Source: Chloroflexota bacterium (lineage in GTDB: Bacteria; Chloroflexota; UBA11872; VXNJ01). From it: 55,423 nt of DNA. Below the pieces are notes generated by a model, which was not told where the DNA came from, did no database searches, and saw only the letters and a list, made by a program, of their open reading frames with translations. The translations under genes and the position numbers were made by a program. The DNA lies in NCBI GenBank assembly GCA_009840625.1, contig VXNJ01000008.1, forward strand, positions 1 through 55,423, written 5' to 3'. This document shows positions 33,472-42,235 of this stretch, piece after piece. The first letter of the stretch is position 1; each line of letters starts with the position of its first letter.

Positions 33472-34482
33472 TTGCCCGGGCCCATTAGCTATCGCTCCGC
33501 CGGGGTCGACATTGCAGCCGCCGACGAGCTGCTGGAGGACCTGGGAGAGCGCCTAAAGTCCACGTACACGCCCCTGGTACTGGCCGGATTGGGCGGGTTC
33601 GGCGGAGCCATGCGGCTGCCTCCCGGTATGTCCGATCCGGCTCTGGTGCTCAGCATCGATTCGGTTGGCACCAAGATCGCCGTGGCGGCCCGCCACGGAC
33701 GGCTTGAATCCATCGGGGCCGACCTGGTCAACCACTGCGCCAATGACGTCCTGGCAATGGGCGCGCGGCCACTGGCGTTTCTCGATTACGTCGCCCACAG
33801 CGATTTGCCCAACAGCGCGCTCGAAGCGGCGATCGGCGGCGTGGCCGACGCCTGCCTTAAGCATTCGGTGCCTCTGATCGGGGGCGAGACCGCCCAGCTA
33901 CCGGGCATCTACCGGAGCGGTCAGCTCGATCTGGTCGGCGCTATGGTCGGTGTTGCCGAGACCGAGCAGTTGCTCACACCGGACAGAGTCTCGTCTGGGG
34001 ACTTGCTGATCGGCCTGCCGTCCAACGGAATCCACACCAACGGGTATTCGCTGGTGCAACGCGCCCTGGACGGACTGGATCATTCCGCACACAATCCGGA
34101 GGTGGGTCGGCCGCTGATCGACGAAATGCTGGCGGTGCACCGCAGCTACGTGAACGAGTTGACCCCATTCCTGGACCGAATTCACGGCCTTGCCCACATT
34201 ACCGGCGGCGGAATCTGCGCCAACACCGCACGGATCGTACCGCCCGGGCTTTCCGCCCAATTCGGCTGGGGCAGCTGGCAGGTACCGCCGATATTCCACC
34301 TGATCCAGCGCCGCGCCCAGATTGGATTCGAGGAGCTGGCGCAAGTTTTCAACCTGGGGCTCGGAATGGTTGTGATCGGCAGGCGCGAATTGGCCGACGA
34401 CCTGGTCCGGCAGATCCCGGGCAGCACCCTGGTGGGCCAGGTAATCGAGTCCGCCGGGGCGCGGGCCGAGATCCTGCGTTGA
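33472..34482 (+). CDS. purM: AIR synthetase PurM
   Basis: PurM closes the imidazole ring of FGAM to AIR with ATP. The 336-aa protein has family segments GGFGGAMRLPPG, LSIDSVGTKIAVA, NHCANDVLAMGARPLAFLDYVA, PLIGGETAQLPGIY and GLPSNGIHTNGYSLV, and the C-terminal HITGGGICANTARI. It shares the PurL fold. TTG at 33472 is the first suitable start after the purF stop; there is no clear Shine-Dalgarno site. Confidence 0.94.
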   Translation: MPGPISYRSAGVDIAAADELLEDLGERLKSTYTPLVLAGLGGFGGAMRLPPGMSDPALVLSIDSVGTKIAVAARHGRLESIGADLVNHCANDVLAMGARPLAFLDYVAHSDLPNSALEAAIGGVADACLKHSVPLIGGETAQLPGIYRSGQLDLVGAMVGVAETEQLLTPDRVSSGDLLIGLPSNGIHTNGYSLVQRALDGLDHSAHNPEVGRPLIDEMLAVHRSYVNELTPFLDRIHGLAHITGGGICANTARIVPPGLSAQFGWGSWQVPPIFHLIQRRAQIGFEELAQVFNLGLGMVVIGRRELADDLVRQIPGSTLVGQVIESAGARAEILR

Positions 34483-35114
34483 GCAAGCCCTTGCCGCTGG
34501 CGGTCCTGGTCTCGGGCCGCGGATCCAATCTGCAGGCCATCGCAGACGCCTGCCGCCAGCGAAAAATCCTGGCCGAGGTCAGGATCGTCATCTCGAACCG
34601 TCCAGACTGCCGGGGCATTGAATTCGCCCGCCAGGCCGGTATCGAGACTTTCGCCTTGGGGCGGATTCGCGCCGGCGGGCGCGCCGCGCAGATGGCCGGG
34701 TTTGCCGACGCGGCCGGGGCGGCCGGTGCCGAATTGGTGGTCTTGGCAGGATTTGACCGGCTGGTCAGCGGGGCCCTGCTGGACCGATTCGCCGGCCGGA
34801 TCATCAACATCCATCCGTCGCTGCTGCCGGCGTTCGCCGGGGCGATGGCCCCCGGACCGCAGTCAGCCGCCGTCGACGCCGGAGTCAAATACGCCGGCTG
34901 CACGGTTCATCTCGTCACCGACGAACCCGACGCCGGCCCCATCCTCGACCAGGCGATCGTAAGGGTCTGTGACAACGACGATCCGCAGCGGCTGGCAGAG
35001 CGGATCCTGGCGGCCGAGCATCGGCTGCTGCCATCGGTAATCGACCGGCTGGCCCGCTGCGAGCTGCGTGTCGTAGGTCAGCGGACCACGTTTTCATGCA
35101 TGCCCGGGGATTGA
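34479..35114 (+). CDS. purN: GAR transformylase PurN
   Basis: PurN formylates GAR with 10-formyl-THF. The 211-aa protein has the phosphate loop VLVSGRGSNLQAI, the catalytic segment INIHPSLLPAF (Asn and His) and the Asp-bearing VTDEPDAGPILDQ. TTG at 34479 overlaps the purM stop. It overlaps the first possible purH start but ends just before the likely one. Confidence 0.94.
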   Translation: MSKPLPLAVLVSGRGSNLQAIADACRQRKILAEVRIVISNRPDCRGIEFARQAGIETFALGRIRAGGRAAQMAGFADAAGAAGAELVVLAGFDRLVSGALLDRFAGRIINIHPSLLPAFAGAMAPGPQSAAVDAGVKYAGCTVHLVTDEPDAGPILDQAIVRVCDNDDPQRLAERILAAEHRLLPSVIDRLARCELRVVGQRTTFSCMPGD

Positions 35115-35116
35115 AA

Positions 35117-36655
35117 ATGTCCCGTCGCGCCCTGCTTTCGGTTTCGGACAAGTCCGGCGTCGTCGAATTCGCCCGCGCCCTTGTAGGGCTCGGCTTCGAA
35201 ATCCTCTCCACCGGCGGCACCCTGCGCACCCTGCGCCAAGCTCGTGTGCCGGCCGTCCAGGTGGCCGAATTCACCGGTCAGCCCGAGGTATTCGGGGGGC
35301 GGGTCAAAACCCTGCACCCGCGAGTCTTTGGCGGAATCCTGCAGCGACGCGACGATCCCGGCGACCGGACCGAGGCCGCCCGCGCCGACATTCCGCCAAT
35401 CGAGGTCCTGGCCTGCAATCTATACCCGTTCGCCGAATCGCTAATGGCCGGAGGCGAACGGGACGAATTGGTCGAGCAGATCGATATCGGCGGACCCGCG
35501 CTGATCAGGGCCGGGGCCAAAAACTCGGACAGCGTGTTCGTGGCGACCGATCCGGCCGATTACCCGGCCATCCTCGGGGCATTGACGGATGAGAGCGACG
35601 CCGCCGAGCTTCGCAGAAACCTGGCCGCCAAAGCCTTTGCGGTCACCGCCGGATACGACGCCCTGATCGCGCTCTGGTGGGCCTCGGCTGCTCAGGAAGC
35701 GCCTCCGCGAATGGTGTTGCCGCTGGAGAAAGTGCGCGACCTGCGTTACGGCGAGAACCCGCACCAGGGATTGGCCGCCCAGTACCGCATCGGACCCGGG
35801 CCGGAAGGGGCCGGATTCCGTCAGCTGCTGGGCCCGGCTCCGTCGTACAACAACATCCTTGATCTGGAATCGGCCTGGGCCACGGCCAGCGACTTTTCCG
35901 ATCCGGCCTGCGCGGCCATCAAGCACGGCAATCCCTGCGGCTTGGCGATCCACGCCGAACAGGCAGAGGCATTCGCAAGCGCCCGCGCCGGCGATCCGCA
36001 GGCGATTTACGGCGGAGTCGTGGCATTCAATCGGCCACTCCAGTTGGCGACGGTAGCGGCCATGCGCAGGGTGTTCCTGGAAGTCGTGGTGGCGCCGGAA
36101 GTCGAACCCGACGCCCTGGAGCGACTCGCGCGCCGGCGCAACGTGCGGGTGTTTGCCCGCGCCGAGGGACGATCGGCGCTGGACGGGACGGCGTTCGCCG
36201 GAATCGCCGTGACCGGAAGCGGCAACGGCGTGCTGATCCAAGAACGCGACCTGGCGCCTGACCCCGAGGGTGAATATGCGATCGTGACCGCACGCCGGCC
36301 CGACCGCGCCGAACTGGATGACCTGCGGTTCGCCGCCCGCGCCGTCAAGCACGTAAAGTCCAACGCGATCGTCATAGCCCGCGAGCGGGCCCTGGTCGGG
36401 GTCGGAGCCGGACAGATGAGCCGGGTACGGGCGGTGGAATTGGCGGTGGAGCAGGCCGGCGCGCGTGCGCGCGGAGCGGTCCTGGCATCGGACGCGTTTT
36501 TTCCGTTCGCCGACGGCGCCCAGATCGCGTTGGCGGCCGGCGTTCGGGCCATCATCCAGCCGGGCGGCTCCAAGCGCGACGACGAGGTGATTGCCGCCTG
36601 CGACCGGGTCGGCGCGGCCATGGTCCTTAGCGGACGCCGCCACTTCCGTCACTAG
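35117..36655 (+). CDS. purH: Bifunctional AICAR transformylase/IMP cyclohydrolase
   Basis: PurH performs the last two steps to IMP. The 512-aa protein has the IMP cyclohydrolase domain (RALLSVSDKSGVVEFARAL, ILSTGGTLRTL, GGRVKTLHPRVFGGIL) and the transformylase domain with LRYGENPHQ, CAAIKHGNPCGLAI, the KH pair in AVKHVKSNAIV and the ending GGSKRDDEVIAACD. ATG at 35117 has GGGGA upstream and follows the purN stop; an upstream ATG at 35096 lies inside purN. Confidence 0.96.
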   Translation: MSRRALLSVSDKSGVVEFARALVGLGFEILSTGGTLRTLRQARVPAVQVAEFTGQPEVFGGRVKTLHPRVFGGILQRRDDPGDRTEAARADIPPIEVLACNLYPFAESLMAGGERDELVEQIDIGGPALIRAGAKNSDSVFVATDPADYPAILGALTDESDAAELRRNLAAKAFAVTAGYDALIALWWASAAQEAPPRMVLPLEKVRDLRYGENPHQGLAAQYRIGPGPEGAGFRQLLGPAPSYNNILDLESAWATASDFSDPACAAIKHGNPCGLAIHAEQAEAFASARAGDPQAIYGGVVAFNRPLQLATVAAMRRVFLEVVVAPEVEPDALERLARRRNVRVFARAEGRSALDGTAFAGIAVTGSGNGVLIQERDLAPDPEGEYAIVTARRPDRAELDDLRFAARAVKHVKSNAIVIARERALVGVGAGQMSRVRAVELAVEQAGARARGAVLASDAFFPFADGAQIALAAGVRAIIQPGGSKRDDEVIAACDRVGAAMVLSGRRHFRH

Positions 36656-36656
36656 G

Positions 36657-38051
36657 ATGCGCGCCGTGGCCGATTCGGCGCCCTGGTACTGGGACGCGGA
36701 GCGATTGGCCGCGGCCTATCGGTCCGGCGAAACCGACCCGGTCGAGGTGACCGAACTGTTCTTGACCCGAATCGCCGAGATCGACCCGTCGTTCAATTCA
36801 TACCGGCTCGCCACCGCGCCCCGGGCGCGGGCCGACGCCGAGGCCGCCCGCCGGCGACTCCGGGCCGGGGCGCCGCTCGGTCCACTAGACGGAATACCGA
36901 TTGCGCTCAAGGACCTGATCGACACCGCCGGAATCGAGACAACCTACGGGTCACGCATCCTCTGCGGACGAATCCCGGCGGCCGACGCGGCCGTGGCGCG
37001 GAGGCTGCGCAGTGCCGGCACGGTGCTGCTCGGCAAACTACACCTGCTGGAATTCGCAATGGGCAGCATAACCGGGAACGCCTATTTCGGTCCCTGCCGC
37101 AATCCGTGGAACCGCGACCACTTCAGCGGGGGTTCCAGCACCGGTTCGGGGTCCGCGGTCGCCGCCGGAATGGTCCTGGGAGCGCTCGGCACCGACACCT
37201 CCGGTTCGATCCGGCAGCCGGCCGCCTGGTGCGGGGTCGTGGGCCTGAAACCAACCAACGGCAGCATCAATCTGGCCGGAATCTTTCCGCTTTCGCCAAC
37301 CTGCGATACCGTCGGGCCGCTGGCGCGAACCGTTGCAGACGCCGCATTGCTGCTGGATGCGATCGCCGACCATCCGGCCGGGATTTCCCAAGCGGCGCGA
37401 CCGCGTTCGCTGGCCGGCATCAAGATCGGCGTACCGGAAACCTGGGTGGCGCAATCGGTCACCGACCAGGTCGCGGACGCCTATGAAAAAGCGCTCGGCG
37501 TTCTGGACGGGCTAGGCGCCGACCTACTGCCGGTCGAACCCGGTTTCATAGAAGACGAAGTCACCCGGACCTATCAGTCGATCGTCTTGTATGAGGCGGC
37601 AAATGCGCACCGCGCCTGGTACCCCGAACGAGCCGCCGACTACGCCCCTTACCTGCGCGGCAATATCGAAGCCGGTCGCCGGGTAAGCAAAGAAGGTTAT
37701 GCGGCCGCGATCGAGCGTCGAGGGTCCTGGCGGGAGCGGACCGCGCTCGCCCTGGCCGACGTCGCGGCGGTGGTCACTCCGACCCAGCCAACCGAGGCGC
37801 CGCAGTTGAACTGCGACATCGCGCAGGTGGCCGGTCAGGCGGTCAGCAGCCTGGCCATCCGCGGGCGATTTACGATGCCCTGGTCAGTGGTGGGCTGGCC
37901 GGCCCTCTCGCTCCCGGGGGGATATTCGCGGTCCGGGCTCCCGATCGGCATTCAATTTGCGGCTCCACCCGGAGCCGAATCCCAGCTATTTGCAATCGCC
38001 GCTTCATTCGAAGGAGCCGCCCCTCACGGCATGCCGCACCCGGTTCCCTAG
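36657..38051 (+). CDS. Amidase-signature family hydrolase
   Basis: The 464-aa protein has the Ser-cisSer-Lys triad of the amidase signature family: Lys in IPIALKDLID, cis-Ser in GGSSTGSGSAVAAG and nucleophile Ser in GTDTSGSIRQPA. The family includes GatA and many amide hydrolases. With no gatB or gatC beside it, and with the sequence CDTVGPLARTVADAALLLDAI, a free-standing amidase is more likely than GatA. It starts one base after purH (ATG 36657; GTG 36666 is possible). A degraded copy of its 3' end lies at about 40295-40470. Confidence 0.9.
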   Translation: MRAVADSAPWYWDAERLAAAYRSGETDPVEVTELFLTRIAEIDPSFNSYRLATAPRARADAEAARRRLRAGAPLGPLDGIPIALKDLIDTAGIETTYGSRILCGRIPAADAAVARRLRSAGTVLLGKLHLLEFAMGSITGNAYFGPCRNPWNRDHFSGGSSTGSGSAVAAGMVLGALGTDTSGSIRQPAAWCGVVGLKPTNGSINLAGIFPLSPTCDTVGPLARTVADAALLLDAIADHPAGISQAARPRSLAGIKIGVPETWVAQSVTDQVADAYEKALGVLDGLGADLLPVEPGFIEDEVTRTYQSIVLYEAANAHRAWYPERAADYAPYLRGNIEAGRRVSKEGYAAAIERRGSWRERTALALADVAAVVTPTQPTEAPQLNCDIAQVAGQAVSSLAIRGRFTMPWSVVGWPALSLPGGYSRSGLPIGIQFAAPPGAESQLFAIAASFEGAAPHGMPHPVP

Positions 38052-38060
38052 CGGGGAACC
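38042..38060 (+). terminator. Hairpin at the amidase stop codon
   Basis: GGTTCCC and GGGAACC form a perfect 7-bp stem with a 5-base loop that spans the amidase TAG. No T-run follows. It is a plausible end to the long guaA-pur-amidase transcript, possibly factor-dependent. Confidence 0.35.
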
Positions 38061-38505
38061 AGGTCAGGGCTTGGTATTGAGGTCTGGGTCAATATGCGGA
38101 ATAACCCCATCGAATCAGCCGCCCGTGGCGCGTGACCACGGCGCGGTGGACCGGACCGCCGCTCCGCTCATAGCAACCTTGGTGGCTCGCACGCAGGCAA
38201 CGGGTCGCAAGTGCCGGAAGGGAAGCGCGCGACGGCCGGCCCTGACCAAAGACCCGGCGAATGGCTGCGGTCCCACTCTGCGAGGCTCGCCTTCGCGGCG
38301 TTCGGATCCATGCCGCGCCTGTGTGGCACTACCGGGAGTGGGCATCACGTTGATCCTCAGCGAGATTCGTGCGCGCGGCTGTGGGCAACCATGAACGATA
38401 GATCAGCTGCGCCCATCATGGGATCAGGCGAATGTCGCGCCGAAACCCTGCAATAGTCCGGTAGCATCCGAACGGCATCAACCGGGCGAATCCGTATGGG
38501 GATGG
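38061..38505. other. 445-bp stretch with no recognisable gene
   Basis: Frames here are short or have no family features. It separates the amidase from the GH32-like gene and is the longest gap in the window. TTGGTA with TATGCG 16 bases later (around 38071-38098) could be a weak promoter. I see no repeats, RNA structure or insertion-sequence ends that I can defend. Confidence 0.4.
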
Positions 38506-38521
38506 AAGGAGTGCGGAAGTG
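38505..38521 (+). promoter_or_regulatory. Strong Shine-Dalgarno site of the GH32-like gene
   Basis: AAGGAG lies seven bases before the GTG at 38519 and fixes that start. It is one of the best ribosome-binding sites in the window, where most genes instead use overlaps. Confidence 0.55.
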
Positions 38522-40207
38522 AAAAAGAGCGAATTCCCACCCTCAAGAGTGCCGAGGTACGCATTCGCCGCGACCCTAGAGGAGCAGGAAAGGCAACTGG
38601 AGACTAATCCCCTGGTGCTGCGGATGAAGGCTGCGCGCAGGGAGAAGGCGTCGGATCCCCACCGTCCCATCTATCACTATGTCAACCCAGAAAACACGCT
38701 CAACGACCCGAACGGGCTTTGCTATTGGGAGGGGCGCTGGCACCTGTTCTATCAGGCGTGCCCGCCTGAGGATGTGCGACAGCACTGGGGACACGCGGTC
38801 AGCGACGATCTTATCCACTGGCGCGACCTTCCCTACGCACTCCATCCGGGACCAGAGGAAAGGTGCTACTCCGGAGCCGCGCTCGTCGAAGGCGACCGGG
38901 TCGTGGCCATGTACCACGGTGTCGGAGTCGGCAACATGGTGGCCGTGTCCCGCGATCCCCTGCTGTTGAACTGGGAGAAGCTCGCGGCCAATCCCGTGAT
39001 CCCCTTCGGCACCAGGGGCGAAGCGCCGCTTCCTCACGGGGTCTTTGATCCCTGCATCTGGTCCAAGGATGGTGCGTACTACGCTCTGTCTGCCGGGATC
39101 CTCCCCTACAGGCCCGGCGGCAAGCACGTAGCCACCGAGTACCTATTCCGCTCGCAAGACCTGGAAGACTGGGAGTACCTCCATCCCTTCATCGAGGGCG
39201 ACCGCTTTACGGTTCTGGGGGATGACGGTGCCTGCCCATACTTCTGGCCGATAGGCGATCGACACATTCTGGTGTTCTTCAGCCACCTGAGCGGCGGCCA
39301 GTACTTGTTAGGCGACTACGACCGAAAACGCGACAAACTCGTTGTCGATGCGCACGGCCGGTTCAACTTCGGAGCCGCGTTCCCGGGCGGCGTTCACGCA
39401 CCCACGGCCGCGCCCGACGGGAACGGCGTCGTCGTCCTGTTCAACATGAATCCGGGCAAGCCCACTTACAAGATGAACGACTATTTGGGCGGGTTTTTCG
39501 GAAATCCGCCAGATGGTGGCGCAAGGGACGATGACCCTTCCCGGTTTGCGCGGGACTGGGACCAGATTCTCACGCTGCCGAGGCGCCTCACGCTGCGCAA
39601 CAAGTACGACCTGAATGTCGAGCCCGCCGGAGACGTCGAATCCCTGAGATACGACCACCGGCACATCGGCCGGACTGTTCTGCCAGCTAACCGTGAGATC
39701 GTGCTCGATGAAATCAAGGGGAGTGCCATCGAGCTGCAGATCGACGTCGATCCGAAGCTTGCGTCGATGTTCGAAGTCGACGTCCTGCGTTCCCCGGGCA
39801 AGGAGGAATTCACGCGAATCTGCTTCTTCGACCGCAGAGGGCACAAATATCGGGAACCGTTCGCCAATGACGATCGTTCCAACTTGGTCATGTCGACGAT
39901 CCTCTCGAACCCGACTCGCTACGAAGGCGTCATATCAATCGACAACTCCCGCGCCTCGACGCTCCCCGATGCGCTGTCGCGGCCACCCGAGTCGGCGCCG
40001 GTGCACATAGAGCCCGACGAACCGATCCGGTTGCGAATATTCGTCGACCGAAGCGTCGTCGAAGTCTTTGTGAACGAAAAGCAGTGTGTTGCGGTTCGGG
40101 TCTACCCGGGCCGCGAAGACAGCACCGGGGTCTCGGTGCTGTCTCAGGGCCAGCAGTCGGAGCTGCTTTCGCTCGATTGCTGGCAGATGAGAAGCATTTA
40201 CGAATGA
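38519..40207 (+). CDS. GH32-like glycoside hydrolase (levanase/invertase fold)
   Basis: The 562-aa protein has the GH32 layout: an N-terminal five-bladed propeller with NDPNG near residue 63 (nucleophile Asp) and a C-terminal beta-sandwich (VDRSVVEVFVNEKQCVAVRVY). Expected partners are fructans or sucrose. The RDP motif reads FDP (VFDPCIW), keeping the Asp. At the acid/base EC motif the sequence is DDGACPYFWPI, with Ala for Glu. Activity or specificity may therefore differ. There is no signal peptide, so it acts in the cytosol if unmodified. Base composition looks less GC-rich than its neighbours, and it stands alone between the two amidase-derived sequences, suggesting acquisition. Confidence 0.82.
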   Translation: MKKSEFPPSRVPRYAFAATLEEQERQLETNPLVLRMKAARREKASDPHRPIYHYVNPENTLNDPNGLCYWEGRWHLFYQACPPEDVRQHWGHAVSDDLIHWRDLPYALHPGPEERCYSGAALVEGDRVVAMYHGVGVGNMVAVSRDPLLLNWEKLAANPVIPFGTRGEAPLPHGVFDPCIWSKDGAYYALSAGILPYRPGGKHVATEYLFRSQDLEDWEYLHPFIEGDRFTVLGDDGACPYFWPIGDRHILVFFSHLSGGQYLLGDYDRKRDKLVVDAHGRFNFGAAFPGGVHAPTAAPDGNGVVVLFNMNPGKPTYKMNDYLGGFFGNPPDGGARDDDPSRFARDWDQILTLPRRLTLRNKYDLNVEPAGDVESLRYDHRHIGRTVLPANREIVLDEIKGSAIELQIDVDPKLASMFEVDVLRSPGKEEFTRICFFDRRGHKYREPFANDDRSNLVMSTILSNPTRYEGVISIDNSRASTLPDALSRPPESAPVHIEPDEPIRLRIFVDRSVVEVFVNEKQCVAVRVYPGREDSTGVSVLSQGQQSELLSLDCWQMRSIYE

Positions 40208-40294
40208 TCAGCCGTTCGGCGGGGAAGAAAGGCGCCAGCGCCGTTCCCGGCGGCGGCCGGCGTCTCCCGCACCGGCATCCCGCGTAAACAGTAC

Positions 40295-40470
40295 CGCTCG
40301 GCGATTCGTTCGAGCAAGCGGTGCGGACCCTGGTCGGTCGTGAAATGGCCGGACCTCTCGATCCCGGCCGGTTATCCGGCTTCCGGGATCCCGATCGGCA
40401 ATCAAGCGGCGGCGCCCGGATCCGAATCGCGGGTTTTTGATATCGACGCCTGCTTCTGGGAAGCCACCGG
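40295..40470 (+). pseudogene. Decayed copy of the amidase C-terminus
   Basis: Read in one frame this stretch gives SAIRSSKRCGPWSVVKWPD, then LSIPAGYPASGIPIGNQAAA and PGSESRVFDIDACFWEA. It aligns with the intact amidase end: LAIRGRFTMPWSVVGWPA, LSLPGGYSRSGLPIGIQFAA and PPGAESQLFAIAASFEGA. The rest of the amidase is missing: no triad and no start. It is therefore a fragment left by duplication or by an insertion and rearrangement involving the GH32-like gene. The flanking bases (40208-40294) show no recognisable gene. Confidence 0.75.
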
Positions 40471-40487
40471 GCGCGGAATCCGGATCG

Positions 40488-41576
40488 CTAGCGGGCGGCC
40501 GGGTTCGGTCCTGGAAGCTTGAGACCGGGGTCGATGTCCGGGAATGCCCCGGCGCTCCAGCCGCTCATGTCCCCGGATATGGCCACCATTGCGCCATTGT
40601 CAACGCAATAGGCAAAGTCCGGCACGTGAACCTTCAGCGGGCTCTCGGCGGACAGGCGCGAGCGCAGGCGCAGATTGGCGGCCACCCCGCCGCATAGCAG
40701 CACCGAACGCGCGCTGTAGCGACGGGCCGCCAGCAAGGTGTTCTTTATCAGCATGTCGGCAATCGCGTCCTCAAGGCCTGCCGCCATGCGACCGATCGAA
40801 TCCGGGCTGGCCCGTTCGAACTCGGCCGGATCGCTGGCCCCAAATATCTGGCCGCGCTCGTGTGGGCCCAGCTTGCCGGCGCGGGCGCGGCCGATCGCGC
40901 TCTTGATTCCGGCCAGCGAGAAATCCAGGCTGTCCGGCAGACGCGGGCGCGGCAGCCGGTAGGGTTCCAGCCCCGTCGCCCGGGCCTGTTCGGCCGCGGC
41001 CTGGATCGCCGGTCCGCCGGGGAATCCGAGCCCCATGATGCGGGCGGCCTTGTCGAACGCCTCACCGACGGCATCGTCGCGGGTACGGCCCAGCAGGCGA
41101 TGATCGCCGGGTCCATGCATGACGGTCAACTCGCTGTGGCCGCCGGAGACCAGCAGGCAGATCGCGGGAAACTGCGGTTCATCGCCCGGAGACAAATCCA
41201 GCCAACAGGCGTGGGCGTGGGCGGCAAGGTGGTTCACCGGCCAGAGGGGTATACCCAGCCGCGCCGCCAGGCCCTGCCCGAAGTTGTAGCCGACCAGCAG
41301 CGATCCGGCCAGTCCGGGACCGTAGGTGGCGGCGATCGCATCGATCTCCGCCAGCTCCAGGCCAGCATCGGCAAGGGCTTGCTCAAGCACCGGGCCGATG
41401 GCCAATATGTGCTGCCGGGCCGCCAATTCGGGCACGATCCCACCCCAGGCCGCGTGCTCGTCCACGCTCGACTGGGTGGCCAGCGCCAGGCACCGCCGGT
41501 CCCGAACGATCGCGATCGATGTGTCGTCGCAGGATGTCTCTATCCCCAATACGGCAATGGAATTGGAATCAGACAT
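40488..41576 (-). CDS. tsaD: tRNA N6-threonylcarbamoyladenosine transferase TsaD
   Basis: TsaD transfers the threonylcarbamoyl group to A37 of ANN-decoding tRNAs. The 362-aa protein has the ASKHA fold: VLGIETSCDDTSIAIV, the metal-binding HLAAHAHA, LLVSGGHSEL, DDAVGEAFDKAARIMGLGFPGGP and the C-terminal CVDNGAMVAISG. Length is normal. The start overlaps the rimI end by 8 bp. TsaB, TsaE and RimI are upstream, so most of the t6A set is together; TsaC is not in the window. Confidence 0.97.
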   Translation of the reverse strand: MSDSNSIAVLGIETSCDDTSIAIVRDRRCLALATQSSVDEHAAWGGIVPELAARQHILAIGPVLEQALADAGLELAEIDAIAATYGPGLAGSLLVGYNFGQGLAARLGIPLWPVNHLAAHAHACWLDLSPGDEPQFPAICLLVSGGHSELTVMHGPGDHRLLGRTRDDAVGEAFDKAARIMGLGFPGGPAIQAAAEQARATGLEPYRLPRPRLPDSLDFSLAGIKSAIGRARAGKLGPHERGQIFGASDPAEFERASPDSIGRMAAGLEDAIADMLIKNTLLAARRYSARSVLLCGGVAANLRLRSRLSAESPLKVHVPDFAYCVDNGAMVAISGDMSGWSAGAFPDIDPGLKLPGPNPAAR

Positions 41577-42213
41577 TCGAGCGCCAGTGAAAGCGTTCGC
41601 TCAGGCGGGTGCGAGTCTGGTCGAGGATCTCGTCGAACAGTGGCGAATTGATGTCCTCGGACCACATCACGATCGCGTCCTCGCGATTGTCCGAGTAATA
41701 GCGCTTGCGAACCGCTTTTTCAAAAAAACCCATGCGCCGATAGATGCTGCGCGCCCGCTGGTTGGATTCACGGACCTCGAGCGTGAGGCGCTTCATCCCG
41801 CGCGACCGCCCGAGTTCGGTTACCAGCAGCAGCATCAACCTTCCCAGTCCGAGGCTCTGGTAATCAGGATCGACCGCGATTGTGGTTATGTGGACCTCGT
41901 CGACCAGGAACCAAGCGCCGATGAATCCGACCAGGTTTTGCTCGTTCCAGTCCTCGCGTCCCGCCAAGCGGCGCAAGATTCCTCCGATTCGCGCCGGCGG
42001 CAGCGGTCCGCCAGGACTCTTGACCGGCTCTCCCAACCTCAGCACGAGATAACAGGCGCTGTCGGAGCGCCGCAGTTCGGCGTTGAATGCGTTGCGCGGC
42101 CACGGCGAATCGAAGCAGCGGCGCTCGACGTAGCGCACCGATGGAATGTCCTCGTGGCGCATCAGGTCGATCTGCACTCCTCCGGAGAGCATTTCGGTCA
42201 ATTCCGAATTCAA
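41569..42213 (-). CDS. rimI: Ribosomal protein alanine acetyltransferase-like GNAT (RimI)
   Basis: This GNAT acetyltransferase has the acetyl-CoA loop QSLGLGRLMLLLV and the RimI-like segments EVHITTIAVDPDYQ, LTLEVRESNQRARSIYRRMGF and YYSDNREDAIVMW. RimI acetylates the N-terminus of ribosomal protein S18 and is often fused to or next to TsaB and TsaD, as here. TTG at 42213 is chosen because a GGGAGGA site lies just upstream and it follows tsaB by 22 bp. A longer frame to 42315 would overlap tsaB. An insertion between the first two strands makes it somewhat longer (214 aa) than typical RimI. Confidence 0.88.
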   Translation of the reverse strand: MNSELTEMLSGGVQIDLMRHEDIPSVRYVERRCFDSPWPRNAFNAELRRSDSACYLVLRLGEPVKSPGGPLPPARIGGILRRLAGREDWNEQNLVGFIGAWFLVDEVHITTIAVDPDYQSLGLGRLMLLLVTELGRSRGMKRLTLEVRESNQRARSIYRRMGFFEKAVRKRYYSDNREDAIVMWSEDINSPLFDEILDQTRTRLSERFHWRSNV

Positions 42214-42235
42214 CGTTCCTCCCTGCGGTTCCGGT

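Noticed and set aside
36657-38051. GatA (glutamyl-tRNA amidotransferase subunit A)
   Set aside because: The amidase signature is shared, but gatB and gatC are absent here and GatA-specific context is lacking.
38211-38456. 81-codon ORF in the gap before the GH32-like gene
   Set aside because: No ribosome site, no family and no overlap structure; better treated as non-coding until conserved.
38052-38518. Insertion-sequence or transposase remnant beside the GH32-like gene
   Set aside because: I looked for terminal inverted repeats, target duplications and transposase motifs and saw none.
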